Shown in pieces: positions 1-8,805 of a stretch of 64,000 nucleotides of DNA. This DNA comes from Mycolicibacterium duvalii (GTDB lineage Bacteria; Actinomycetota; Actinomycetes; Mycobacteriales; Mycobacteriaceae), in assembly GCF_010726645.1 (NCBI RefSeq), contig NZ_AP022563.1:4774001-4838000 (forward strand), in the 5' to 3' direction. Positions within the stretch are counted from its first letter, which is position 1. The number at the start of each line of letters is the position of its first letter. The position numbers and the translations under genes are program-made. Under the pieces are notes generated by a model. That model was not told the origin of the DNA. It was given only the letters and a program-made list of their open reading frames with translations, and did no database searches.

Positions 1-627
1 TTCGCGGGGTTGCCCGCCTACCGGCAGGGCCTGGGCCGCAAGGTGCGGTTCATGGCCAAGCGCGAGGTCTTCGACCACAAGATCACCGGCCCGATCATGC
101 GCAGCCTGCGCCACATCGAGGTTGACCGCGACAGCGGCGCCGCATCGTTCGAGGAGGCATGCCGGATGCTGGCCGCCGGGGAGTTCGTCGGCGTCTACCC
201 CGAGGCGACGATCAGCCGCAGCTTCGAGATCAAGGAGTTCAAGTCCGGGGCGGCGCGGATGGCCATCGCCGCCGGTGTGCCGATCGTCCCGCACATCGTG
301 TGGGGAGCGCAGCGGATCTGGACCAAGGGACATCCGAAGAAGCTGTGGCGGCCCAAGGTGCCCATCCACGTCGCCGTGGGCAAACCGATCGAGCCGACGT
401 TGCCCGCACCCGAGCTGACCGCGCTGCTGCACTCCCGCATGCAGCATCTGCTCGAGCGGGTGCAGGAGGACTACGGGCCCCACCCGGCCGGCGAGTTCTG
501 GGTGCCCCATCGGCTCGGCGGGGGAGCGCCGACGCTGGCCGAGGCCGGCCGGATGGACGCCGAGGAGGCCGCTGCGAAGGCCGCCCGTCGTGCCGGAGGC
601 CGCGAATCAGGTGGAGCGCCGGGGTAG
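1..627 (+). CDS. Lysophospholipid/1-acylglycerol-3-phosphate acyltransferase, 5'-truncated
   Basis: PlsC-type acyltransferase that would transfer an acyl chain to a lysophospholipid at the membrane. The reading frame is open to base 1, so the true start and the first catalytic motif (NHxxxxD) lie upstream of the window. The substrate-binding motif GVYPEATISRSFEIK and the following block ending VWGAQRIWTKGHP are visible and almost identical to those of the next gene. The stop at 625-627 is 3 nt before the next start, so the pair is probably one operon. Position and order match the Rv3814c-Rv3816c acyltransferase group of M. tuberculosis. The substrate cannot be told from sequence. Confidence 0.85.
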   Translation, partial: FAGLPAYRQGLGRKVRFMAKREVFDHKITGPIMRSLRHIEVDRDSGAASFEEACRMLAAGEFVGVYPEATISRSFEIKEFKSGAARMAIAAGVPIVPHIVWGAQRIWTKGHPKKLWRPKVPIHVAVGKPIEPTLPAPELTALLHSRMQHLLERVQEDYGPHPAGEFWVPHRLGGGAPTLAEAGRMDAEEAAAKAARRAGGRESGGAPG

Positions 628-630
628 ACC

Positions 631-1377
631 ATGGAGCCGGTCTACCGCGCTCTGGAGGCCACGGCAGCGCTGGCGGTCACCGCCACCGGGACGAACATCC
701 GCTTCCGCGGACTGGAGCACGTCCCGGCCTCCGGTGGGGCGGTGGTGGCCATCAACCACACCGGCTACGTCGACTTCGTGCCCGCCGGTCTGGCCGTGGC
801 TCGGCGTCGCCGCCGGCTGCGGTTCATGCTCAAGGCCGAGATGAACGACGTGCGCGTGGTGCGCTGGCTGATCAAGCACACCGGCACGATCCCGGTCGAT
901 CGGCAGGCCGGCGCCGGCGCCTACGCCGATGCGGTGGGTGCCCTGCGCAGCGGGGAGTTGGTCGGCGTCTACCCGGAGGCCACCATCAGCCGCAGCTTCG
1001 AGCTCAAGGACTTCAAGACCGGGGCGGCCCGCATGGCGCTGGAGGCCCAAACGCCCGTGGTGCCGCTGATCGTGTGGGGTGCCCAGCGGATCTGGACCAA
1101 GGACCATCCTCGGGCACTGGGACGTAGGCGTTTTGACGTCACCGTCGCGGTCGGTGCGCCCATCGCACCGCGGGGTACGGTCGAGGAGCTGTTGGCGATG
1201 CTGCGGAGGGACATGACCGAATTGCTGCACTCCGCCCAGGCGGAGCACCACCACCCGCCCGGTGCGTTCTGGGTTCCGCGCCGGCTGGGCGGTGCCGCCC
1301 CGACGCCGGAGGAGGCCGAGCTCCTCGATGCGGCCGAACGCGCCCGGCGGGCGCGCAACCGGACCGACCGGTCATGA
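631..1377 (+). CDS. Lysophospholipid/1-acylglycerol-3-phosphate acyltransferase (tandem paralogue)
   Basis: A complete 248-residue PlsC-family acyltransferase. The catalytic NHxxxxD motif is visible as NHTGYVD near residue 47, and the glycerol-phosphate binding block appears as GVYPEATISRSFELK near residue 113. No long signal peptide is evident; the family is a membrane-associated cytoplasmic enzyme of phospholipid synthesis or remodelling. It overlaps the next gene by 4 nt (ATGA at 1374-1377), suggesting translational coupling. The upstream neighbour is a close paralogue, so this is a tandem duplication also kept in other mycobacteria (Rv3814c-Rv3816c). Acyl-chain or lysolipid specificity is unknown. 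Confidence 0.88.
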   Translation: MEPVYRALEATAALAVTATGTNIRFRGLEHVPASGGAVVAINHTGYVDFVPAGLAVARRRRRLRFMLKAEMNDVRVVRWLIKHTGTIPVDRQAGAGAYADAVGALRSGELVGVYPEATISRSFELKDFKTGAARMALEAQTPVVPLIVWGAQRIWTKDHPRALGRRRFDVTVAVGAPIAPRGTVEELLAMLRRDMTELLHSAQAEHHHPPGAFWVPRRLGGAAPTPEEAELLDAAERARRARNRTDRS

Positions 1378-2195
1378 CGCCAGAGCTGGTCGCGACCGAT
1401 GTGGACGGCACGCTGCTCGACGACGACGAGCGCGTGACGCCGCGCACCCGCGCGGCCGTCAAGGCCCTCGTCGATGCGGGGGCACAGTTCGTGCTCGCCA
1501 CCGGGCGGCCGCCGCGGTGGGTCGCGCCGGTGGTCGACCAGCTGGGATTCGCACCGATGGCGGTCTGCGCCAACGGGGCGGTGGTCTACGACCCGGGCAC
1601 CGACCGCATCGTCTCGGCGCGCACCCTGTCCGCGGAGGCGCTCGCCGAACTGGCCGACATCGCGACCCGCCTGATCCCCGGCGCGGGCCTGGCGGTGGAG
1701 CGGGTCGGGCGCAGCGCCCACGACGCGGCCACCCCGCAGTTCGTCAGCTCACCGGGCTACGAGCACGCCTGGCTGAACCCGGACAACACCGAGGTCTCAC
1801 TGGAGGATCTGCTCAGCGCGCCGGCGGTCAAGCTGCTCATCCGTAAGGCAGGGGCCCGCAGCGACGAGATGGCTGCGGTGCTGGCCGGTCACGTCGGCAA
1901 CGCCGGCGACATCACCTACTCGACCAACAACGGTCTGATCGAGATCGTGCCGCTGGGCATCAGCAAGGCCACCGGCATCGCCGAGGTGGCCACACCGCTG
2001 GGCATCTCGGCGGCCAACGTGATCACCTTCGGTGACATGCCCAACGATGTGCCGATGCTGTCCTGGGCGGGGATCGGTGTCGCGATGGGCAACGCCCATC
2101 CCGATGCGTTGGCCGCCGCCGACGAGGTGACGGTCACCAACGCCGAGGACGGCGTCGCTGCGGTTCTCGAACGGTACTGGCGCGACTCGGCGTAG
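1374..2195 (+). CDS. HAD-superfamily hydrolase, Cof-like (Rv3813c homologue)
   Basis: A 273-residue Cof-type HAD phosphatase. Motif I is seen at the N-terminus as ATDVDGTLL, with the nucleophile Asp followed by the acid/base Asp, and motif IV near residue 222 as TFGDMPNDVPML, which supplies the Mg2+ ligands. The long insert between them is the C2-type cap of this subfamily, whose members usually dephosphorylate sugar phosphates or small phosphorylated metabolites. It starts inside the stop of the acyltransferase (ATGA overlap), so it is the third gene of that operon. The physiological substrate is unknown. Confidence 0.85.
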   Translation: MTPELVATDVDGTLLDDDERVTPRTRAAVKALVDAGAQFVLATGRPPRWVAPVVDQLGFAPMAVCANGAVVYDPGTDRIVSARTLSAEALAELADIATRLIPGAGLAVERVGRSAHDAATPQFVSSPGYEHAWLNPDNTEVSLEDLLSAPAVKLLIRKAGARSDEMAAVLAGHVGNAGDITYSTNNGLIEIVPLGISKATGIAEVATPLGISAANVITFGDMPNDVPMLSWAGIGVAMGNAHPDALAAADEVTVTNAEDGVAAVLERYWRDSA

Positions 2196-2200
2196 CTCCG

Positions 2201-3832
2201 TCAGACGGGGTTGACGGGCGGCGTGAAGCGCTCGAGCTGGACCGGCGTCATATCGGCCGGGGCGGGCGGCAACTCGACGGGCACACCGTCGATCACGCGG
2301 GTCACCGTCCCCTTCTCGCGGTCGAAGTTCAGGGTGCCGTGCTGGAAGTTCTGCACGATCCACAGCGGTTCGGCGATCTCGGCGCTGGTCGGCAGACCCA
2401 GTGCTCCCCGCTCGAAACCCAGCGAGCCCCACGCCTTGTAGAGCTCACCGGTCACCGGTTCGGCACCGCTTTCCGGCGACCAGTAGACGGCGCCGTGTTC
2501 GAAGGTGACGTAGCGGGTGGAGCCCGCACCGGAAGCCTCCGGGGAGGTGGGCCGGCCCAGGAAGCTGTTCATGCCGCCCAAAGAGTCCCACTTGGCGAAA
2601 ATCGCCCCGCCGCGCAGCGATTCGGCCAGTTGCTCCGGCCCCGGGGGGTCGTTGAAACGCGCGGCGATGTCGCGGATCAACTGCATCTGCGCGTAGGCCG
2701 CGTTGCCCGGGCACTCGGTGTTGCCGACGTCGCGGTGGGTGAAGATGGTAGGCAGCGTCGTCGCGGCCCCGAACGGGAACTTGGTGAACGACCCGCCCTC
2801 GGACGGCAGCGTGACCGCGGCCAGCGGATCGACGCCGGATTGGCCCAGCACCCAACCGAGAAGCCTTGCGGTGGTTCGCAACTGGATGGGTGTCGGCGGC
2901 TCGACATCGAAATTGCCGAGCATCGCCACCCCCCACGTGTTGTGGTTGAAGCCACCGGTGTGCGCGCCTTCGACGGGCCGCGTCATGCCACCGGCGCGGC
3001 CTTCGAAGACCTGCCCGTACTTGTCGACCAGCGCGTTGTAGGCGATGTCGCACCAGCCCAGTGTGCGGGTGTGGTACTCGTAGATCGACCGCACGATCGC
3101 CGCCGAATCCTGGGGGCTGTAGTCGTTGCTGCCGGCGGTGTGATGGACCACGCCGGCCTGGATCCTGCTGTCGTAGCGGGGTTCTCCGCAACGCATCGAC
3201 TCGTCGGCGCCCCACCCCGGACGATTGATGATGTGCGGCGGCTGGCCGGGGGGCGTGGCCGCGTTGGGCAGCGGAAGCAGGTCGGCCGGGGCCTCCGGCG
3301 GACTGATCAGCACGGCGTTGAGGTTCTCGCCGAAGGGCTGCTCGACGTTGGCCGGAACGTAGCCGAGCTCGGGGCGGTCGTCGGGGAGATCGCTGTCTCC
3401 GGGCCGGGGCCCCGTGGCCGGCGCTGTCGCGGGCCGGGTCACCGAGATCTGCACGGCCGTGGTGCGGCCGATGAATACCGGTTCGGTGCCGCGCGGACCG
3501 GGAAGGTCGGCGCCCACCCCCTCCATCGGCTCGGCGTCGTACCACGGCCCCCAGGAACCGTCGTCCTGCCGGGCCCGAATCCGCGCGGTGGTCCCGGTGA
3601 GATCGTCGGCCGTGAGCGCCACCATCGAGAACGGGACGTCCTGGTGCAGCTCGCGGATCGTCTCGCCGCCACCCAGGTCGGGCAACGGCTGCTCGACCAT
3701 CTGCGGGGCGCCCAGCGTCGGAGGTTGCCGGCCGTCGTCACCGGGGAGACCGTTGATCGCCCACGGCAGCAGCATCACCGTCGCCGCGATTGCGGTGAAC
3801 AGGATCGATGGTGCGGGGCGCCGACACAGCAC
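2201..3832 (-). CDS. Secreted N-acetylmuramoyl-L-alanine amidase with LGFP repeats (Rv3811/Csp-like)
   Basis: A 543-residue exported protein. The N-terminus has Arg residues then a hydrophobic stretch (residues 9-25), a signal peptide or anchor. The middle (about 210-390) is a PGRP/Amidase_2 zinc domain: VVHHTAG supplies the first His ligand and THRDVGNTECPG the later His/Cys ligands. The C-terminal part (about 410-520) carries LGFP-type repeats (FLGRPTS, ALGLPTS) thought to tether proteins to the mycolyl-arabinogalactan wall. The GTG start at 3832 is the first in frame with a signal peptide. It lies downstream of erp on the same strand, separated by a strong hairpin. Predicted role: cleavage of the stem peptide from MurNAc in peptidoglycan turnover. 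Confidence 0.85.
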   Translation of the reverse strand: MLCRRPAPSILFTAIAATVMLLPWAINGLPGDDGRQPPTLGAPQMVEQPLPDLGGGETIRELHQDVPFSMVALTADDLTGTTARIRARQDDGSWGPWYDAEPMEGVGADLPGPRGTEPVFIGRTTAVQISVTRPATAPATGPRPGDSDLPDDRPELGYVPANVEQPFGENLNAVLISPPEAPADLLPLPNAATPPGQPPHIINRPGWGADESMRCGEPRYDSRIQAGVVHHTAGSNDYSPQDSAAIVRSIYEYHTRTLGWCDIAYNALVDKYGQVFEGRAGGMTRPVEGAHTGGFNHNTWGVAMLGNFDVEPPTPIQLRTTARLLGWVLGQSGVDPLAAVTLPSEGGSFTKFPFGAATTLPTIFTHRDVGNTECPGNAAYAQMQLIRDIAARFNDPPGPEQLAESLRGGAIFAKWDSLGGMNSFLGRPTSPEASGAGSTRYVTFEHGAVYWSPESGAEPVTGELYKAWGSLGFERGALGLPTSAEIAEPLWIVQNFQHGTLNFDREKGTVTRVIDGVPVELPPAPADMTPVQLERFTPPVNPV

Positions 3833-3907
3833 GGCCCGATGTTACGTATGTGCCAATTGATGCTTGTGTTGCGACACGGCGTTGCGGGCAAGCAATTTCA
3901 CACGGCA

Positions 3908-3943
3908 ACGGCACCGCAGAGCGAAGTGCATCTGCGGTGCCGT
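3908..3943 (-). terminator. Perfect 13-bp stem hairpin downstream of erp
   Basis: Bases 3908-3920 and 3931-3943 are exact reverse complements (13 bp) around a 10-nt loop. The hairpin starts about 14 nt past the erp stop on the minus strand and precedes the amidase gene. There is no U-tract, which is common for mycobacterial intrinsic terminators. It probably ends or attenuates erp transcription. Confidence 0.65.
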
Positions 3944-3956
3944 CCTGAGGGAGGGA

Positions 3957-4916
3957 TCAGGCGCCGGGCTCGACGGCCCCGTCGGCCGCGGGCGCCGCTT
4001 CCGCGGCACCCAGCGGTGCCTCCCCGGCGGCGGTCGAGATCGGCGCTGCCGGCGGTACCGGCGCGGGCGGCTTGACCGCCGACATGATCGCCGGCATCAC
4101 GATGCCCTTGAGCAGGTCGATGGCTTCGCCGGCGCCCAGCTGGTTGGCCGCGCTGGTCAGGTCGCCGAGGAGGCCGCCGCTACTGGAGGCCACCGGCTGG
4201 GTGGCCGCCAGGGACGGGTCGCCGAGGATCGGGTAGCTGCCCAGCGCCGGGTCGAGTCCGACCGGCGCAGAGATCGGCACCTCGCCGGTGAGCGGCAGAC
4301 CCGAGGTGGAGATCGGCGCGGCGCCCAGGACCGGATCGGTCAGCGCCGGTGGAGTGCTCAAGCCCGGGGTGGCCAGTCCCGGCGTCGCCAGGGCCGGATC
4401 GGTCAGGGCGGCGGTGCCCAGGCCGGGATCGGTCAGGCCCGGTGTCGCCAGGCCCGGGTCGGTCAGCGCGGGGGTCCCCAGACCCGGGTCGGTCAGCCCG
4501 GGCGTCGCCAGGCCCGGAGTCAGCCCTGCGGGGCTGGTCAACGCCGGGTCGGTCAGCGCGGGGTTGGTCAAACCGGGGCTGGCCAGGGCCGGGTCGGTGA
4601 GGGTCGGGGTGGTCAGCCCGGTGCCCAGCCCGGTCCCCAGGCCCGGGGTCAGTGTGGTCGGCGAGGCGGAGCCGGTCCCGGTCAACAGTCCCGTCGGCAG
4701 CGGCGGGAGGTTGATCCCGAACTGCGAGAGTCCCTGCGACAGGGCGGACATCAACTCGCCCGGAAGATCGGTGATCGTGGCGGCCTGCACGAACTCGCGG
4801 TGCTGGGGTCCGGTGGACAACTCGGACACGGCTGCAACAGCAACTGGACCCGCGACTGCCAGAGCGGCGACTGTGCTCAAGGCTGTCGAGAGCCGGCGTC
4901 GACGTCGGTTCGGCAC
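3957..4916 (-). CDS. erp: Exported repetitive protein Erp (PirG)
   Basis: Surface-exposed or secreted mycobacterial virulence-associated protein of 319 residues (Rv3810 homologue); the biochemical function is not established in the family. The start is the GTG at 4916, preceded by GAGGAGAC; the frame extends upstream but without mycobacterial features. The N-terminus is PNRRRRR followed by a hydrophobic segment, a typical signal peptide. A central Pro-Gly-Leu-Thr-rich repeat region of 5-6 residue units (TDPGLATPGL, TDPALT) takes up about a third of the protein, and a Pro/Ala-rich tail with a hydrophobic C-terminal segment follows. It is divergent from glf, as in M. tuberculosis. Confidence 0.92.
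   Translation of the reverse strand: MPNRRRRRLSTALSTVAALAVAGPVAVAAVSELSTGPQHREFVQAATITDLPGELMSALSQGLSQFGINLPPLPTGLLTGTGSASPTTLTPGLGTGLGTGLTTPTLTDPALASPGLTNPALTDPALTSPAGLTPGLATPGLTDPGLGTPALTDPGLATPGLTDPGLGTAALTDPALATPGLATPGLSTPPALTDPVLGAAPISTSGLPLTGEVPISAPVGLDPALGSYPILGDPSLAATQPVASSSGGLLGDLTSAANQLGAGEAIDLLKGIVMPAIMSAVKPPAPVPPAAPISTAAGEAPLGAAEAAPAADGAVEPGA
4320..4650 (-). repeat. Coding tandem repeat of erp (P-[GA]-L-T/A units)
   Basis: Degenerate 15-18 bp units such as GGGTCGGTCAGCGCGGGGGT recur along this stretch and encode alternating TDPGL, ATPGL and TDPAL motifs. Erp proteins are known to differ between mycobacterial species mainly in the number and quality of these repeats. Boundaries are approximate. 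Confidence 0.75.
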
Positions 4917-5106
4917 GGAAGTCTCCTCAATACATGGACTACATTTCGACTTAATGCAGGTGGGACGCGTGATACTCGGTACGCGATCGATGTTACTGAC
5001 GTGACAGCTGTGACTAGAGTGGCGATATGGAATCGTGAGCGAATCGCGACCTGCGCCGTTGCGCCGAATCGGGCCGCGCCGGCGCCGTCCGATACCCTTG
5101 CTGCCG

Positions 5107-6336
5107 ATGATCTCTCCTGATCCCCGCCCCACCGCTGGTGCGTTCGACCTGTTCGTCGTCGGTTCCGGGTTCTTCGGTCTGACGATTGCCGAACGGGTGG
5201 CCACCCAGCTGGGCAAGCGGGTACTCGTCGTCGATCGTCGTGACCACATCGGCGGCAACGCGTACTCCGAGGCCGAGCCCCGCACCGGTATCGAGGTGCA
5301 CAAGTACGGCGCCCACCTCTTCCACACCAGCAACACCCGGGTGTGGGACTACGTGCGGCAGTTCACCGACTTCACCGGCTACCAGCATCGGGTGTTCGCG
5401 CTGCACAACGGGCAGGCCTACCAGTTCCCGATGGGTCTCGGGCTGGTCAGCCAGTTCTTCGGCCGGTACTACACCCCCGACGAGGCCAGGGCGCTGATCA
5501 AGGAGCAGGCCAGCGAAATCGAGACCGCCGACGCCCAGAACCTGGAGGAGAAGGCGATCTCGCTGATCGGCCGCCCCCTCTACGAGGCGTTCGTCAAGCA
5601 CTACACCGCCAAGCAGTGGCAGACCGATCCCAAGCAGTTGCCGGCCAGCAACATCACCCGCTTGCCGGTGCGTTACACGTTCGACAACCGGTACTTCAAC
5701 GACACCTACGAGGGTCTGCCCGTCGACGGCTACACCCGGTGGCTGGAGAACATGGCCGCCGACGAGCGCATCGAGGTCCGGCTGGGCACCGACTGGTTCG
5801 ACGTCCGCGACGAACTGCGTGCCGCGTCCCCGGAGGCGCCCGTCGTCTACACCGGGCCGCTGGACCGGTACTTCGACTACTGCGAGGGCCGCCTCGGCTG
5901 GCGCACGCTGGACTTCGAGCTCGAGGTGCTCGACACCGGGGATTTTCAGGGCACCCCCGTCATGAACTACAACGACGCCGACGTGCCCTTCACCCGCATC
6001 CACGAATTCCGGCACTTCCATCCGGAGCGTGATTACCCGGCCGACAAGACGGTGATCATGCGCGAGTACTCGCGGTTCGCCGAGAACGACGACGAGCCTT
6101 ACTATCCGATCAACACCGATGCCGACCGCGCGATACTGACCGCCTACCGGGAGCGCGCCAAGGCCGAGACCGCATCGTCGCGCGTGCTGTTCGGCGGTCG
6201 GCTGGGCACCTACCAGTATCTGGACATGCACATGGCGATCGCCAGCGCGCTGAACATGTACGACAACACGCTCGCGCCGCACCTGCGCGACGGGGCACCG
6301 CTGAGCGATCCCGAGACAGAAAGCAACCGACAATGA
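5107..6336 (+). CDS. glf: UDP-galactopyranose mutase
   Basis: Flavoenzyme converting UDP-galactopyranose to UDP-galactofuranose, the donor for galactan synthesis (Rv3809c homologue). I chose ATG 5107 (409 residues) because the homology begins just after it at FDLFVVGSGFFGL, the FAD-binding Rossmann loop; an in-frame upstream start at 5035 would add 24 Arg/Pro-rich residues unlike the family. HIGGNAYSE and the C-terminal FGGRLGTYQYLDMHMAI are characteristic. The last bases overlap glfT2 (ATGA), so it heads the galactan operon. It is divergent from erp. Confidence 0.97.
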   Translation: MISPDPRPTAGAFDLFVVGSGFFGLTIAERVATQLGKRVLVVDRRDHIGGNAYSEAEPRTGIEVHKYGAHLFHTSNTRVWDYVRQFTDFTGYQHRVFALHNGQAYQFPMGLGLVSQFFGRYYTPDEARALIKEQASEIETADAQNLEEKAISLIGRPLYEAFVKHYTAKQWQTDPKQLPASNITRLPVRYTFDNRYFNDTYEGLPVDGYTRWLENMAADERIEVRLGTDWFDVRDELRAASPEAPVVYTGPLDRYFDYCEGRLGWRTLDFELEVLDTGDFQGTPVMNYNDADVPFTRIHEFRHFHPERDYPADKTVIMREYSRFAENDDEPYYPINTDADRAILTAYRERAKAETASSRVLFGGRLGTYQYLDMHMAIASALNMYDNTLAPHLRDGAPLSDPETESNRQ

Positions 6337-8276
6337 GTGACATCCCGTCCGGTGCCCTGGCCGCCGGGCAGTCGCGCGCGGCGAGCCTGCTGGCGCGCGT
6401 GATCCTGCCCCGGCCCGGTGAGCCGCTCGACGTCCGCAAGCTCTACATCGAGGAGTCCGACACCAACGCGCGGCGGGCGCACGCGCCGTCGCGCACCACG
6501 CTGGAGATCGGCGCCGACTCCGAGGTGTCGTTCGCCACCTACTTCAACGCGTTCCCGGCCAGTTACTGGCGCCGCTGGTCGTCGCTGGACACGGTGGTGC
6601 TGCGGGTCGAATTGACCGGCAGCGCGCGTGTGGACGTCTACCGCTCGAAATCGACCGGGGCGCGGATCACCGTCGGCGGTGCGCCGGTCGTCAGCGCCGC
6701 GGGCTCCGAGGAGCCCGGGGTGGTCGAGTTCGAGATCGACCTGACGCCGTTCGAGGACGGCGGCTGGGTGTGGTTCGACGTCACCACGGACTCCGCGTCG
6801 ACGCTGCGTGCGGCCGGGTGGTACGCACCGGTGCCGGCGCCGGGCCGGGCCAACGTCACCGTCGGTATCCCGACGTTCAACCGGCCCGCCGACTGTGTCA
6901 ACGCGCTGGCGGCGCTGACCTCCGACCCGCTGGTCGACGCGGTGATCGGTGCCGTCGTGGTCTCCGATCAGGGCACCAGGAAAGCCAAGGACCATCCCGA
7001 CTTCGCGGCCGCGGCCGCAGCACTCGGGGACCGGCTGTCCATCCACAACCAGCCCAACCTCGGTGGCTCCGGCGGCTACAGCCGGGTGATGTACGAAGCA
7101 CTGAAGAACACCGACTGCGAACAGATCCTGTTCATGGACGACGACATCCGCATCGAGCCCGACTCGATCCTGCGGGCGTTGGCGCTCAACCGCTTCGCCA
7201 AGAGCCCCATGCTGGTCGGCGGTCAGATGCTCAACCTGCAGGAGCCGTCACACCTGCACGTCATGGGTGAGATGGTCGATCAGGCCAACTTCATGTGGAC
7301 CAACGCGCTGAACACCGAGTACGACCACAACTTCGCCAAATATCCGCTGGCCGACGAGGACGAGCCGCGCAGCCAGCTGCTGCACCGGCGCATCGACGTC
7401 GACTACAACGGCTGGTGGATGTGCATGATCCCGCGCCGCGTGGCCGAGGAACTGGGCCAGCCGCTGCCGTTGTTCATCAAATGGGACGACGCCGAGTACG
7501 GCTTGCGCGCGGGCGAGCACGGCTACCCGACCGTCACCCTGCCCGGAGCGGCGATCTGGCACATGGCCTGGAGCGACAAAGACGATGCGATCGACTGGCA
7601 GGCCTACTTCCATCTGCGCAACCGCTTGATCGTCGCGGCCCTGCACTGGGACGGCAACATCCGCGGCCTGGTCGCCAGCCACTTCAAGGCGACGATGAAA
7701 CACCTTCTCTGCCTTGAGTATTCGACCGTCGCCATCCAGAACAAGGCGATGGACGACTTCCTGGCCGGGCCGGAGAACCTGTTCTCCATCCTGGAGTCGG
7801 CGCTGCCGCAGGTGCGCGCGATGCGTGAGGAGTTCCCCGACGCGGTGGTGCTGCCCGGCGCCACCGCGCTGCCCCCGCCGAGTGACCGCAGGCGCCGACC
7901 GGTCAAGATCCCGACCAACCCGCCGGCGATTCTGTGGCGCCTGTCCCGCGGTGTCATCCACCAGCTCAAGCCGCACGATCCCGAGCATCACCGCCGGCCC
8001 GAGCTGAACGTGGCCACCCAGGACGCCCGCTGGTTCACGTTGTGCAAGGTCGACGGCGTCACCGTGACCACGGCCGACGGACGCGGAGTGGTCTATCGGC
8101 AGCGCGACCGGGACATGATGGCCGACCTGCTGCGCGAGTCACTCAAACGCCAGGCACTGCTGGTGCGCCGATTCGACAAGCTGCGCAAGCAGTACCGGGC
8201 GGCACTGCCGATGCTGACCAGCACCCAGAAGTGGGAGGACGTGCTCAACCCCGCGCCGGAACCCGCTCATGGATGA
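6333..8276 (+). CDS. glfT2: Galactofuranosyltransferase GlfT2
   Basis: Processive bifunctional enzyme that polymerises galactan with alternating beta-(1-5) and beta-(1-6) Galf linkages on the decaprenyl-linked acceptor, at the cytoplasmic face of the membrane. It is 647 residues long, about the family length. The N-terminal beta-barrel precedes a GT-A domain beginning near ANVTVGIPTFNRP. The metal-binding FMDDDI triad is at residues 269-271, and the catalytic region WWMCMIP and IWHMAW follow. The C-terminal helical domain is complete. It overlaps glf at the 5' end and the phosphatase gene at the 3' end by 8 nt. Confidence 0.97.
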   Translation: MSDIPSGALAAGQSRAASLLARVILPRPGEPLDVRKLYIEESDTNARRAHAPSRTTLEIGADSEVSFATYFNAFPASYWRRWSSLDTVVLRVELTGSARVDVYRSKSTGARITVGGAPVVSAAGSEEPGVVEFEIDLTPFEDGGWVWFDVTTDSASTLRAAGWYAPVPAPGRANVTVGIPTFNRPADCVNALAALTSDPLVDAVIGAVVVSDQGTRKAKDHPDFAAAAAALGDRLSIHNQPNLGGSGGYSRVMYEALKNTDCEQILFMDDDIRIEPDSILRALALNRFAKSPMLVGGQMLNLQEPSHLHVMGEMVDQANFMWTNALNTEYDHNFAKYPLADEDEPRSQLLHRRIDVDYNGWWMCMIPRRVAEELGQPLPLFIKWDDAEYGLRAGEHGYPTVTLPGAAIWHMAWSDKDDAIDWQAYFHLRNRLIVAALHWDGNIRGLVASHFKATMKHLLCLEYSTVAIQNKAMDDFLAGPENLFSILESALPQVRAMREEFPDAVVLPGATALPPPSDRRRRPVKIPTNPPAILWRLSRGVIHQLKPHDPEHHRRPELNVATQDARWFTLCKVDGVTVTTADGRGVVYRQRDRDMMADLLRESLKRQALLVRRFDKLRKQYRAALPMLTSTQKWEDVLNPAPEPAHG

Positions 8277-8805
8277 GCACCCGCACGGCGAGGACGCCGT
8301 GCTGGTGGCCGTGCAGTCGGCGCTGGCCAAACAGCCCGCGATCCTGCCCGTGGCACGCGGTCTGTCGCACTTCGGCGAGCACAGCCTCGGCTGGCTCGTG
8401 GTCTCGGGGCTGGGCGCCGCGGTGGCCCCGGCCCGGCGCCGCGAGTATCTGGCCGCCGGGGTCGGCGCGTTCCTCGCACACGCCGCCGCGGTGGTGATCA
8501 AACGCGTGGTGCGCCGACCGCGGCCCAGCCACCCGGCGATCGCGGTCAACGTGGGCACCCCCAGCCGGCTGAGCTTCCCGTCGGCACACGCCACGTCGAC
8601 GACGGCTGCTGCGATGCTGCTGGCGCGGCCCACCGGTTTGCCGCTGCAGGCGCTGCTGGTGCCGCCCATGGCGTTGTCGCGTCTGGTGCTCGGAGTGCAC
8701 TATCCCAGCGACGTGCTCGCCGGGATCGTGGTCGGCGCCGTCGTCGGAAAGTCCGTGGACCGGGTCGCGCGGCGGGCCGGCACGGTTGAAGGAGGGTCCC
8801 GATGA
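8269..8805 (+). CDS. PAP2-family phosphatase, probable decaprenylphosphoryl-5-phosphoribose phosphatase (Rv3807c homologue)
   Basis: Membrane PAP2 enzyme of 178 residues, proposed in mycobacteria to remove the 5-phosphate from decaprenyl-phosphoryl-phosphoribose on the way to the arabinose donor DPA. All three PAP2 signature motifs are present: KRVVRRPRP, SFPSAHATS and SRLVLGVHYPSD. Hydrophobic helices lie around the motifs. It sits between glfT2 and ubiA with overlaps at both ends (8269-8276 and ATGA 8802-8805). The family assignment is firm; the substrate rests on context and published work on the homologue. Confidence 0.9.
   Translation: MDEHPHGEDAVLVAVQSALAKQPAILPVARGLSHFGEHSLGWLVVSGLGAAVAPARRREYLAAGVGAFLAHAAAVVIKRVVRRPRPSHPAIAVNVGTPSRLSFPSAHATSTTAAAMLLARPTGLPLQALLVPPMALSRLVLGVHYPSDVLAGIVVGAVVGKSVDRVARRAGTVEGGSR

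Noticed and set aside
159..1127. Long overlapping plus-strand frame across both acyltransferases
   Set aside because: Arg/Gly/Ala-rich shadow of a high-GC coding region without family motifs.
2339..4075. 578-codon plus-strand frame antisense to the amidase
   Set aside because: Low-complexity Gly/Arg/Val translation typical of antisense shadows; the minus-strand protein has clear motifs.
4320..4650. Regular repeats that might suggest a CRISPR array
   Set aside because: Units are degenerate, contiguous and in frame inside erp with no spacers; they are protein repeats.
5025..5030. TAGAGT as the glf promoter -10
   Set aside because: No acceptable -35 hexamer 16-18 nt upstream.
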